Source: an uncultured Candidatus Saccharibacteria bacterium (GTDB lineage: Bacteria; Patescibacteriota; Saccharimonadia; Saccharimonadales; Saccharimonadaceae). Taken from it: a stretch of 34,372 nucleotides of DNA. Under the pieces are notes generated by a model that made no database searches, was not told the origin of the DNA, and worked only from the letters and a program-made list of their open reading frames with translations. Position 1 is the first letter of the stretch. Every line of letters begins with the position of its first letter. This document shows positions 16,095 to 23,203 of this stretch, in pieces. The translations under genes were made by a program, and so were the position numbers. The stretch is from assembly GCA_946408595.1 (NCBI GenBank), contig CAMJSX010000009.1:1-34372 (forward strand), given 5' to 3'.

Positions 16095-16159
16095 TAAAGA
16101 AGTGGTACTATCTCTTCTTAAGAGGTAGCCATGTATTTTTAGAGGAGGAGTTGGTATAA

Positions 16160-17857
16160 ATGTCGAAAATCTGGAGCATAATCATTACCGTAGCTCTGGC
16201 AATTGTTTGTACTATAGTGTATTACTTTTGTCTACCTGCGGTAAACCTCGCTTCGGGCGGGTTTTGGTTTTTCCTGTTGCTTTGCGTGGTGTGCCTCGCA
16301 ATTTCCCTAACCTGTTTTCTCTATGACATCATAGACGAAGACGTCAAATTCATTTGGCTCGGGGTTGCAGCATTCGTTGTGGTTTTTATCATCCTTGGTT
16401 TCATATCAAGCATGATCTTCCATTCCCATAAGGCCAGAGATGTCGCTGATATCACTATTAGCGAAAAAACTATCAACGAAGCTTTCCCTGATCTCACCCA
16501 AAAAGAAAACTTGGAAAATTTGCCACTTGTCGATCTCGACACAGCAAAAATGCTCGGCGATAAAAAAATCGCCGGCATCGCTCACGCATCCTGGTACGAC
16601 GTCGACAACGAATACAACTTGATTACTTATCAAGGCAAGTATTATCGTTTGTCGTCTATCAACTACGGTGGCCTTTTTAAATATAATAAGGCTAAATACG
16701 CCGGCATCCCCGGCTATGTCCTGGTTGAAGTCACACCCAAAAACGGTACAGTCACCCAAGAAGCCACGCTGGTAACTTTGGATCAACCCATTCGTTACTC
16801 TCCGAGTGCCTATTGGTCGTACAACCTAAAACGCCATTTGAGGGGGCAATACCCTTCGTACATCTTCGACGATAGCTATCTCGAAATCGACGAAAACGGT
16901 ACGCCCTACTGGGTTACCGGCGTCAAACGTCGCACGGCTGGTGTATTCGGTGTCAAAACCATCACTAGCTTCATTTTGACCAGCGCTCAAACTGGCGAGT
17001 CACAAGAATACCAAATCAGCGAAGCACCGGATTGGATTGACCATGTCTTTTCACTACAATATCTGATGCAAATTGCTGAATGGCACTATGGCTACATCAA
17101 TGGGTTCTGGAATGAATCTTGTAGCAAAACTAATGTTTGGCGTACAAGTTATTTCTACCGCAGTAGCCATAACAAATCCGATACTGAAGCTGGCAAATTC
17201 GCCAATTTCTTTGGTTACAGCTCAATCGTAGGTGACGATGGACAGGTGTTACTTTACACCGGCCTCACTGCCGCTAATAGCGCAGAGTCCAATCTCGGTT
17301 GGCTTACCATCGATACCAGTACTGGCGAGATGGTCCAGTATAACGTTGTTGGAGCCGAGGAAAGCTCCGCCCAAGCCGCAGTCGAACAGCTCGTTCAAGC
17401 TCAACGCTACGAAGCCACATTCCCTCTGCCAGCCAATATCGGCGGATATCCCAGCTACATCATGTGCTTAAAAGGTAAAGCCGGTCTGACTCAAGGTTAT
17501 GGCATCTGCAACATGGATAATTATTCCATCGCCGTAGAAGCCGATACCTTAGACCAAGCGATTTATCAATATTTAAAAAAGCTTGGTAATGATAACCTTT
17601 ACCCGCAACTTGTTGCGACTCCAACTAATTCAAACGAATCCGAAGTCACTACACAAAGTGGCATCATCGAGGTAATTTACACTGCCGAAATCGATGGTAC
17701 CACCCAGTTCTACTACGTCATTGACGGAAAGTTGTATCGTGCTGCGATCACTATCAATCAGCACCAAATCACCTACAAAGTTGGTGATCAAGTAGCTTTC
17801 AGTTATCGCAGTAGTGATGATGACATCGGCTATATCGTTGAAATCTCCTTGAACTAG
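16160..17857 (+). CDS. Membrane-anchored protein of unknown function with a large extracytoplasmic domain
   Basis: 565 residues. Three hydrophobic helices (about 7-30, 35-56 and 66-90) occupy the N-terminus. The remaining ~470 residues are polar and rich in Tyr, Trp and Thr, and probably lie outside the membrane. I do not recognise a catalytic motif. Segments such as DNSYLEIDENGTPYWVTG-like text and LTIDTSTGEMVQY resemble the beta-rich repeats of PepSY-like domains, but this is weak. The last ~60 residues (IIEVIYTAEIDGTTQFYYVIDGKLY onward) may be a small separate beta domain. It has its own strong promoter, AGGAGGAG 8 bases before the ATG, and a bidirectional terminator after it. Codon use is like its neighbours. 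Confidence 0.6.
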   Translation: MSKIWSIIITVALAIVCTIVYYFCLPAVNLASGGFWFFLLLCVVCLAISLTCFLYDIIDEDVKFIWLGVAAFVVVFIILGFISSMIFHSHKARDVADITISEKTINEAFPDLTQKENLENLPLVDLDTAKMLGDKKIAGIAHASWYDVDNEYNLITYQGKYYRLSSINYGGLFKYNKAKYAGIPGYVLVEVTPKNGTVTQEATLVTLDQPIRYSPSAYWSYNLKRHLRGQYPSYIFDDSYLEIDENGTPYWVTGVKRRTAGVFGVKTITSFILTSAQTGESQEYQISEAPDWIDHVFSLQYLMQIAEWHYGYINGFWNESCSKTNVWRTSYFYRSSHNKSDTEAGKFANFFGYSSIVGDDGQVLLYTGLTAANSAESNLGWLTIDTSTGEMVQYNVVGAEESSAQAAVEQLVQAQRYEATFPLPANIGGYPSYIMCLKGKAGLTQGYGICNMDNYSIAVEADTLDQAIYQYLKKLGNDNLYPQLVATPTNSNESEVTTQSGIIEVIYTAEIDGTTQFYYVIDGKLYRAAITINQHQITYKVGDQVAFSYRSSDDDIGYIVEISLN

Positions 17858-17860
17858 CAA

Positions 17861-17887
17861 AAAGGAGGCCCCCGGGCCTCCCTTTTT
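17861..17887. terminator. Bidirectional intrinsic terminator between convergent genes
   Basis: GGAGGCCC (17864-17871) pairs with GGGCCTCC (17874-17881). A-runs precede it and T-runs follow it, so the hairpin can terminate the 565-residue gene on the plus strand and the LiaF-like gene on the minus strand. Confidence 0.92.
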
Positions 17888-17894
17888 CATGCCT

Positions 17895-18608
17895 TTATTC
17901 TTTTTTCTTTTCTTTATCGCTAATTGACACCCCACCAAATCCCCCGGTCGCGTCAATGTAAATTGTGTATTTACCTTTATTCGTCTCACCTTTTCTTTCG
18001 TCCGATGCGCCACCAAAGATAAATCTTGATCTTACCTTAATTTGCACATCTTCTGGTACTTTGATATCAATCCCACCAAACATACAAAATGCCCGAATAA
18101 TAGTGTCTTTAGTAAACTTCGCTTTTCTTAAATCAAGGTCCACTCCGCCAAACACTGCCACGAGATTCGACCCACAAAATGCTTCATCCTTATAAGTTCT
18201 GTCACTTCCCGAAAACACCGCGATTTGTGAATCCATCGTTTTATCTTCGTCAAATTCACGAATTTTCTTTTCCACTTCTTTATCGTTATTACTATGAAAC
18301 AAACTTTTTACAATAATAGTAATCCCAATCACCACTAGAAAGACCGCGAGAATCACCTTCCACGCTGTGTCATACGAAAACACATTCTGCGCTGCAAGAA
18401 GCAAAATCACCCCCGCCGCGAGGAACCCGAGGCTAGCCAATTTTTCCTTTTCTGTAATTAAACTAATCGCACTCGGGACAATGATGAATAATGTCCACCA
18501 CCCATCAAAAAAGATATTAAAATCAAACCAACCCAGCGCGTTCCCACCAAATATCACACCTAGTGCAATAATTGCTATCCCCCAAATAATTGGACTAACT
18601 TTTTTCAT
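17895..18608 (-). CDS. LiaF-like membrane protein
   Basis: 237 residues from the ATG at 18608. The N-terminal half has three to four membrane helices, beginning with VSPIIWGIAIIALGVIFGGNALGWFDF (an LiaI/LiaF-type transmembrane domain). After an acidic linker the C-terminal half is a beta-rich repeat domain (VFSGSDRTYKDEAFCGSNLVAVFGGVDLDLRKA... AFCMFGGIDIKVPED). The FGG(V/I)D repeats are typical of LiaF/YvqF, which in Firmicutes restrains the LiaRS cell-envelope stress system. No two-component genes are adjacent. A GTG six bases upstream (18614) is in frame, but it touches the AAAGGAG site, so the ATG, 6 bases from it, is the better start. Confidence 0.8.
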   Translation of the reverse strand: MKKVSPIIWGIAIIALGVIFGGNALGWFDFNIFFDGWWTLFIIVPSAISLITEKEKLASLGFLAAGVILLLAAQNVFSYDTAWKVILAVFLVVIGITIIVKSLFHSNNDKEVEKKIREFDEDKTMDSQIAVFSGSDRTYKDEAFCGSNLVAVFGGVDLDLRKAKFTKDTIIRAFCMFGGIDIKVPEDVQIKVRSRFIFGGASDERKGETNKGKYTIYIDATGGFGGVSISDKEKKKE

Positions 18609-18638
18609 TTTCACTCCTTTAAGAATTTCTTACCATAT

Positions 18639-18646
18639 ATTATAAT
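18639..18646. promoter_or_regulatory. Overlapping divergent -10 boxes (palindrome ATTATAAT)
   Basis: ATTATAAT reads as TATAAT on both strands (18639-18644 minus, 18641-18646 plus). The minus box serves the LiaF-like gene (leader ~25 bases). The plus box serves the zinc-ribbon gene, whose ATG is 24 bases away with AAGGAG before it. Confidence 0.55.
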
Positions 18647-18670
18647 ACAAATTATAAAAAGGAGCCTATT

Positions 18671-18928
18671 ATGGAAGATGTTAAAATTTGTCAAAGTTGC
18701 GCCATGCCACTTACTTCACCGGACATGTTCGCCACCGAAAAAGATGGCACCGTGAATGAAGATTATTGCAAGTGGTGCTACGATAAAGGCGAGTTCATTG
18801 AAAAATGCACGATGGAAGAATTTATTGACAAGTGTTCTCAGTTCGGCGAACAAGCCGGCATGACCAACGAACAAATGAAAGAATATTGCACGAAGGTCTT
18901 CCCAACCCTGAAACGCTGGAAAAAGTAA
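18671..18928 (+). CDS. Small zinc-ribbon protein
   Basis: 85 residues. CQSCAMPL (Cys8, Cys11), then CKWCYDKGEF (Cys33, Cys36), gives a four-cysteine zinc ribbon of the putative zinc ribbon (Zn_ribbon_2) type, in which CxxCGMPL is the usual start. The remaining residues form a helical tail (MEEFIDKCSQFGEQAGMTNEQMKEYCTKVFPTLKRWKK). Function unknown; it may bind another protein or nucleic acid. The next gene begins two bases after its stop, so the two are co-transcribed. AAGGAG lies 7 bases before the ATG. Confidence 0.85.
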   Translation: MEDVKICQSCAMPLTSPDMFATEKDGTVNEDYCKWCYDKGEFIEKCTMEEFIDKCSQFGEQAGMTNEQMKEYCTKVFPTLKRWKK

Positions 18929-18929
18929 C

Positions 18930-19223
18930 ATGGCTTCGAGCAAAGACTACCGCGACTACATTTTAGAACAATTATCAGAAGTCCCGGGCGTTTCCTGCCG
19001 CCCAATGATGGGAGAATTTTTATTGTATTCAAATGGCGTGTTATTTGGTGGCATCTACGATGACCGCCTCCTCGTCAAAATCGTCCCCGAAAATAAAAAG
19101 TTTAAAATGGAGGAAGCCATCCCCTACCTCGGCGGAAAACCAATGTATTTCGTTGAAGATGTAGATGATAAAGAAAAACTCACCGAAATCATCAAAACAA
19201 CTATCGATAATTTGAAAGCATAA
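18930..19223 (+). CDS. TfoX N-terminal-domain protein
   Basis: 97 residues matching the TfoX/Sxy N-terminal domain, standing alone without the C-terminal helix-hairpin part. The family pattern is visible in VPGVSCRPMMGEFLLYSNGVLFGGIYDDRLLVKI, then LGGKPMYFVEDVDDKEKL. TfoX is a competence regulator in gammaproteobacteria, but isolated N-domain proteins are widespread and mostly uncharacterised, so a competence role is only a possibility. It is coupled to the zinc-ribbon gene with a one-base gap. No ribosome site other than within the end of that gene. Confidence 0.85.
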   Translation: MASSKDYRDYILEQLSEVPGVSCRPMMGEFLLYSNGVLFGGIYDDRLLVKIVPENKKFKMEEAIPYLGGKPMYFVEDVDDKEKLTEIIKTTIDNLKA

Positions 19224-19244
19224 AAAAAGACGCAATACACGTCT
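19221..19244 (-). terminator. Intrinsic terminator of tRNA-Lys
   Basis: On the minus strand AGACG and CGTCT (19240-19244 and 19228-19232) flank a 7-base loop and are followed by seven Ts. The T run overlaps the stop codon of the TfoX-N gene on the other strand. Confidence 0.75.
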
Positions 19245-19320
19245 GGTGAGCCGGGAGGGACTCGAACCCTCGACACCAAGCTTAAGAGGCTCGTGCTCTA
19301 ACCAGCTGAGCTACCGGCCC
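19244..19320 (-). tRNA. tRNA-Lys(CTT)
   Basis: Minus-strand cloverleaf. The acceptor GGGCCGG pairs with CCGGCTC (one G-U). The D arm is GCTC/GAGC. The anticodon stem CGAGC/GCTTG encloses the loop CTCTTAA, giving CTT (Lys codon AAG). The T stem GAGGG/CCCTC has loop TTCGAGT. CCA is encoded. Confidence 0.94.
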
Positions 19321-19334
19321 TCACCATGCGAATA

Positions 19335-19340
19335 ATTATA
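19335..19340 (-). promoter_or_regulatory. -10 box for tRNA-Lys
   Basis: Minus-strand TATAAT lies 14 bases upstream of the tRNA 5' end. No clear -35. Confidence 0.5.
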
Positions 19341-19373
19341 CCACAAAATCAGAATTTTGAAAACCCAGAAATT

Positions 19374-20258
19374 CTACTTTACTTCGACCAACTCGTATTC
19401 CCTACTCCCTAGCCCCAATGATTCCGCATACGGCAATATTTCCCGTCCAAGTCGTGAATCAATTCGCTCACGTAGTTTTTCCGCCCCCGGATCCTTAGAC
19501 GCCCAAATCATATCAACAAACGCTTGGTCATTTGCCACCGGGTCAAGTGACGCCACGATTCCCAAATCTTCCATCACCGGATCATCTTGTTCTGCATCAC
19601 AATCACATGAAGTCGACAGCGCATTCATCACCGTAATATATACTATCGGCTTTCCCTGTTCTTTTAAATAGTCCGCCACCGCCGTCGCTGCTTCCGCCAT
19701 TGATTCAATAAAATCAATTTGCGGGTGCTTCAACACCCAACATAGTTTCGGACTTTTTGTTTTTCCACACGAATGAATATACGCTTTCCCATTTCGCGAA
19801 GCAAATCCAATCGACTGGTTCTTGAGATTCGCACCAAATCCTCCCATCATGTGTCCTTTTCCGTGCGCCAAATTCACATACGCATCATAATCATCAAAAT
19901 GCGAACCCACCAAATCAAATTTGAGATGCTTACCATGTAAAACTGGGATCTTCATTTCCCCTTCCGCATCCATGATGTCTACTTTCGCAAACGACGTAAA
20001 CCCATGTTCTTCTGCCACCTTCATATGATCAGCAGCCGTATTTCTCGCACCGGGATATGCCGTGTTGCATTCCACAATCGTCCCATTTAGAGATTTCACA
20101 AACGGGCCAATGAGATCCGCTTTGAGATATCCTTTCGCACCTTGTTCGCCAGTTGAAACTTTCACGCCAACTTTGCCTTTTAGTTCCACGCCAAGCGCAT
20201 CATAAACTTTCTTCAGCCCTGCTGGACTAATCTCTTTTGTAAAAAATACTTTCGCCAT
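19374..20258 (-). CDS. DUF362-domain protein
   Basis: 294 residues forming a DUF362 domain: KVGVKVSTGEQGAKGYLKADLIGPFV, VNLAHGKGHMMGGFGANLKNQSIG, then the cysteine-bearing SCDCDAEQDDPVMEDLGIVASLDPVANDQAFVDM. Many DUF362 proteins also carry a ferredoxin-like 4Fe-4S domain; none is seen here. The few cysteines (HSCGK, KLCW, SCDCD) are not in a CxxCxxC arrangement. The function of the family is not settled. The ATG has GAGG upstream and a minus-strand TATAAT (20281-20286) 22 bases before it. The gene upstream ends 33 bases away. Confidence 0.82.
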   Translation of the reverse strand: MAKVFFTKEISPAGLKKVYDALGVELKGKVGVKVSTGEQGAKGYLKADLIGPFVKSLNGTIVECNTAYPGARNTAADHMKVAEEHGFTSFAKVDIMDAEGEMKIPVLHGKHLKFDLVGSHFDDYDAYVNLAHGKGHMMGGFGANLKNQSIGFASRNGKAYIHSCGKTKSPKLCWVLKHPQIDFIESMAEAATAVADYLKEQGKPIVYITVMNALSTSCDCDAEQDDPVMEDLGIVASLDPVANDQAFVDMIWASKDPGAEKLRERIDSRLGREILPYAESLGLGSREYELVEVK

Positions 20259-20291
20259 ATCGCCTCGCTTTCTTAATCTAATTATATCTAA

Positions 20292-20921
20292 TTAGGTCAG
20301 ATACTTCCACCCCATTGATTTATACAACTCCATCGCGTCAGGCCAGCCGAAAACTTTTGAAGCTAGTAAATTATAGATCTCGTCCACCATCACGATAGAG
20401 AATAGTGAAATCGCGAGAATTAGAAATGCGCGTTTAGACATTCTCTTGGCGAGTTTTACGAAAAATGGCACTACCAAATACACTAGCATCAGTGCCGACA
20501 CGCCAAATATCAAAACACTCCTTAGGCACACAAAACCACCGATGTTGCCAAAGCTTAAAATCTCTGTGTTGTAATCCCAATACCGCGTACCGTTGCCAAT
20601 CACGTAGACCAACCAGCCGGACACGAATTCAAGAAGACCCGTCGCTACTACCGAAACTAAAAACACCAGCCAAGGATGCTTTTTAAGTTTTAGGAGCTGC
20701 ACCAGCACCATGATGAGAATCGCGCCAACGGCATAAATGTTAATCCACGGCAAAAGGTTCCCGCCTTGCATGTAAAACTCGCCCGTCCCACCGTCAAAAT
20801 AATAAAAGATGAATTCGTACACCCAGCCAAAGAATCCGGCAAATACCCAAGTCAGAAGAATTATTCCCACCTGCTGATATGGCAACAATTTGTTTTCCTT
20901 GGGCTTGCCCACCTTTTTCAT
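20292..20921 (-). CDS. CmpB-type putative ABC-transporter membrane protein
   Basis: 209 residues with about six helices. The family pattern is FFGWVYEFIF, then a glycine-rich GGNLLPWINIYAVGAILIM, GLLEFVSGWLVY, GNGTRYWDYNTEILSFGNIGGFVCLRSVLIFG. This is the layout of the family named putative ABC-transporter type IV / CmpB, whose true function is not known. No ATPase subunit is nearby. It follows the unknown gene upstream with no gap (stop codon then ATG), so the two are one unit. Confidence 0.72.
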   Translation of the reverse strand: MKKVGKPKENKLLPYQQVGIILLTWVFAGFFGWVYEFIFYYFDGGTGEFYMQGGNLLPWINIYAVGAILIMVLVQLLKLKKHPWLVFLVSVVATGLLEFVSGWLVYVIGNGTRYWDYNTEILSFGNIGGFVCLRSVLIFGVSALMLVYLVVPFFVKLAKRMSKRAFLILAISLFSIVMVDEIYNLLASKVFGWPDAMELYKSMGWKYLT

Positions 20922-21365
20922 TTATTCGTCCTTCTTTTTCTTGCCGAACAGCTTGCCAAGATGCATCGCGTAGCTCGCCTTTTCGGAAATATCAATCGCA
21001 TTACCCAGCCCCGGCACTTTTCGCACTTCATCATAGGCCTTTTGATGCACCGCTGCCCGCGTTGGAACTACGTTACGTAGCGCCTGTTCCGCCGCACTTT
21101 GTACCGCACCAACCGCCGCGCCCTTCGCCACTGTCTTCGCCGTTGCTTTTGTCGCAATCTCCGTGAACATATCCATGTATTTCTGATTTAATGGGCTTTT
21201 CGCAAACTCCGCCTCAAACTCCCCCACATCTTTACACTTAGCGCCAAGCTCTTCAATCTCGGCGAATAACGCATCTATTTTCTTTTGCATCTCTGCGCTA
21301 ATCTCAAAACTCGCTGAAAACGCATTCTTCCGCGCGTCGATACTTTGTTTTATATATTCGTCCAT
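20922..21365 (-). CDS. Uncharacterised small protein with an Ala-rich helical centre
   Basis: 147 residues, not recognised. The N-terminal ~60 residues are a charged, probably coiled-coil helix pair (ISAEMQKKIDALFAEIEELGAKCKD). The centre, about 68-95 (EIATKATAKTVAKGAAVGAVQSAAEQALRN), is a glycine/alanine-rich segment that might associate with membranes. The C-terminus is basic (GKKKKDE). Its start lies 6 bases from a minus-strand TATAAT, so it appears leaderless. It forms an operon with the CmpB-type gene and shares its promoter palindrome with the divergent gene at 21388. Confidence 0.6.
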   Translation of the reverse strand: MDEYIKQSIDARKNAFSASFEISAEMQKKIDALFAEIEELGAKCKDVGEFEAEFAKSPLNQKYMDMFTEIATKATAKTVAKGAAVGAVQSAAEQALRNVVPTRAAVHQKAYDEVRKVPGLGNAIDISEKASYAMHLGKLFGKKKKDE

Positions 21366-21371
21366 ACCATT

Positions 21372-21381
21372 ATTATATAAT
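21372..21381. promoter_or_regulatory. Palindromic bidirectional -10 (ATTATATAAT) between two leaderless genes
   Basis: The 10-bp palindrome provides TATAAT on the minus strand (21372-21377) and on the plus strand (21376-21381). Each hexamer ends exactly 6 bases from its own start codon. The two start codons are separated by only 22 bases, so the two promoters overlap completely. Confidence 0.7.
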
Positions 21382-21387
21382 AATTAT

Positions 21388-21777
21388 ATGAACATCCATC
21401 AAATCGAAACCTATTTTAAAGACAAGGAAAACACACCCTGCCCGCTTACTGATAAACTCATCAATTCTGGTTACCGACAGGCAAGCGGCGGATACATCAA
21501 AATCACCAAAGACCAAGGCATAAAGAATCCCACTCAGTATTGGCACTTGATGAATTACTGCAATCTAAAAAATCCCAACGGTCACTTCACCAAGTCCGTC
21601 GTTTGCGGCGAACTCATTTTCTGGATGGCTGAAGTATCGAACGCCGTACCGAAAAATGAATTAGAATTATTACTAAACGAAATTACTTCCGGAGACATCA
21701 AGAACCGCAAAAAGTGGAATAAAAAAATTCAAGAAGTGTGCTTTGACAAAATCGCAGCCGTCGTTGAATCGCAATAA
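21388..21777 (+). CDS. Uncharacterised protein
   Basis: 129 residues, not recognised. It is soluble, mixed alpha/beta, with scattered Cys residues (PCPLTDK, NYCN, VVCGE, EVCFD) that do not form an evident metal site. No signal peptide or membrane helix. Its start is fixed by the divergent palindromic -10 six bases upstream; there is no ribosome site. Its end runs 49 bases into the end of the convergent gene at 21729-22502. Confidence 0.6.
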   Translation: MNIHQIETYFKDKENTPCPLTDKLINSGYRQASGGYIKITKDQGIKNPTQYWHLMNYCNLKNPNGHFTKSVVCGELIFWMAEVSNAVPKNELELLLNEITSGDIKNRKKWNKKIQEVCFDKIAAVVESQ

Positions 21778-22502
21778 TCAGCAATCCGTCGGTTCCTCTT
21801 TTCTAGAAACTCCAACTCTTTTTCAATAAACTCAAGATATTTTTCTGTCGTTTTCGGAATCGGATCTTCGTCAAAGCTTTGCCATACGGTAAAGAACCTT
21901 ACTCTCGTATAATCTTCAGTCACCAAATCTTGCAAAAAGAAATAATCCACAAACCCCTGAAAATTCACAAACAAATCAAAGAATTTCTTATCAGCTTTCA
22001 ACACATCATCAAGCGGGCTCGTTTCACCAAGATAGTATCTCCTAATGCATTCTAGCGTCAAATCAAATCTGTCAGATATTTGCCTTCTGCAACCACGCAT
22101 TTGGTTAATACTTCGTGCATGTTTCGGGAAAATCATCATTCCACCAATCGTATAAGTTCTTCGCACAAAATCTTCCACAAATTGATGATAGTCCAGTACG
22201 GCCTTTTCTACTTGGTTCAATAAACCACGGCATTTCTCGTAGCGAAAGCTCACCAGTATCGAATCGCTCCCAAAACGAAAGCCATTCCACGTAAGATAAT
22301 CCGACTCATCGCCGCCCATCTTAAGATCCATTCTTTCACCATTCGGCAAAAACCGACTCCAGAGCTCTTGATGGTACTTTTGTAAAGTCTTGCTCACCAC
22401 GTCTGGATCATAATTCCCCGCACCCAATCCATTATTATTCTCCCAAAAATGGTCCCAATAGCCTGGGATGTCGTCGGTGAAACTATAGTTAATGTCTATC
22501 AT
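21729..22502 (-). CDS. Uncharacterised protein, possibly DUF6994 family
   Basis: 257 residues. MIDINYSFTDDIPGYWDHFWENNNGLG... DPDVVSKTLQKYHQELWSRFLPNGE... DLTLECIRRYYLGE resembles, from memory, the DUF6994 proteins found mostly in gut Firmicutes. No function is known to me and no catalytic motif stands out. The start has a minus-strand TATAAT (22509-22514) 6 bases upstream, hence leaderless. Tail-to-tail overlap of 49 bases with the preceding plus-strand gene. Confidence 0.6.
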   Translation of the reverse strand: MIDINYSFTDDIPGYWDHFWENNNGLGAGNYDPDVVSKTLQKYHQELWSRFLPNGERMDLKMGGDESDYLTWNGFRFGSDSILVSFRYEKCRGLLNQVEKAVLDYHQFVEDFVRRTYTIGGMMIFPKHARSINQMRGCRRQISDRFDLTLECIRRYYLGETSPLDDVLKADKKFFDLFVNFQGFVDYFFLQDLVTEDYTRVRFFTVWQSFDEDPIPKTTEKYLEFIEKELEFLEKRNRRIADYCDSTTAAILSKHTS

Positions 22503-22503
22503 G

Positions 22504-22515
22504 TTATAATTATAA
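22504..22515. promoter_or_regulatory. Palindromic bidirectional -10 (TTATAATTATAA)
   Basis: This 12-bp palindrome offers TATAAT on the minus strand (22509-22514), 6 bases before the ATG at 22502. On the plus strand it offers one (22505-22510), about 46 bases before the ATG at 22557. Confidence 0.6.
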
Positions 22516-22556
22516 CAAGAGAGCTACAAATTGGGTGAGCAGAAAGATTATCCGAT

Positions 22557-23195
22557 ATGTACGAAAACTTGGAAAGATACTACAAGAAAAACAGTTTACA
22601 AATAAAATTTAGACATTATTTTACTATATTCTATTTTTTCTTTATGACGGTCGCTTTTGTAGTTAATAGTTATTTATCATTAAACTGGCTAATAAAAATG
22701 GTGGTATTAGCTATTTCATTATTAATAGTAATATTATTATCAATTGAAATAGCTTGTCTAAAAACATTCAAACGATTTGTCTCTAAAAAAGATTCATTGG
22801 CCCTAGAACTACACAAATTATCTACCCATGATTACGTCGCCATGAAAAAATACCTAAAAAGGAACTCGTTAATGAATGATAAAATGTTAAAAACAATGAT
22901 TAATCATTATCTTGTTCTCAATCAAAAAACAAATAATAACGAGTCATTGCTCACAGCAATCCTGACCATCGTCTCAATAACTACATCTTTTCTCAACAAC
23001 GACCATCTCGATATTACAAAGCTGTCAATAACAATTACTATATTGATATCGACGCTTTTCTTTTACTATATGATAAAAACAGCGCGGAACGTGATAAAGT
23101 TCTATAATGGGGATGATAATTTATACAAAAATCTAGAGGAAATTATAACGGCAGTTTATTCAGAGACAATAAAGAACAAAAACCATAACCACTAA
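22557..23195 (+). CDS. Unknown membrane protein beside the restriction-modification genes
   Basis: 212 residues with four membrane helices in two pairs (about 20-38 and 44-64; 134-148 and 155-172). A basic, Lys-rich helical region between them and a soluble C-terminal tail would lie on the same side. I do not recognise the family. Codon use is more AT-rich and Asn/Lys-rich than the genes to the left, like the rest of the accessory block. It ends 8 bases from the convergent restriction gene. A link to defence is suggested only by position. Confidence 0.6.
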   Translation: MYENLERYYKKNSLQIKFRHYFTIFYFFFMTVAFVVNSYLSLNWLIKMVVLAISLLIVILLSIEIACLKTFKRFVSKKDSLALELHKLSTHDYVAMKKYLKRNSLMNDKMLKTMINHYLVLNQKTNNNESLLTAILTIVSITTSFLNNDHLDITKLSITITILISTLFFYYMIKTARNVIKFYNGDDNLYKNLEEIITAVYSETIKNKNHNH

Positions 23196-23203
23196 CAATA
23201 TCG

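Noticed and set aside
15997-16159. glmS riboswitch/ribozyme upstream of glmS
   Set aside because: The predicted leader is only ~20 bases, far too short for the ribozyme, and no matching fold is seen.
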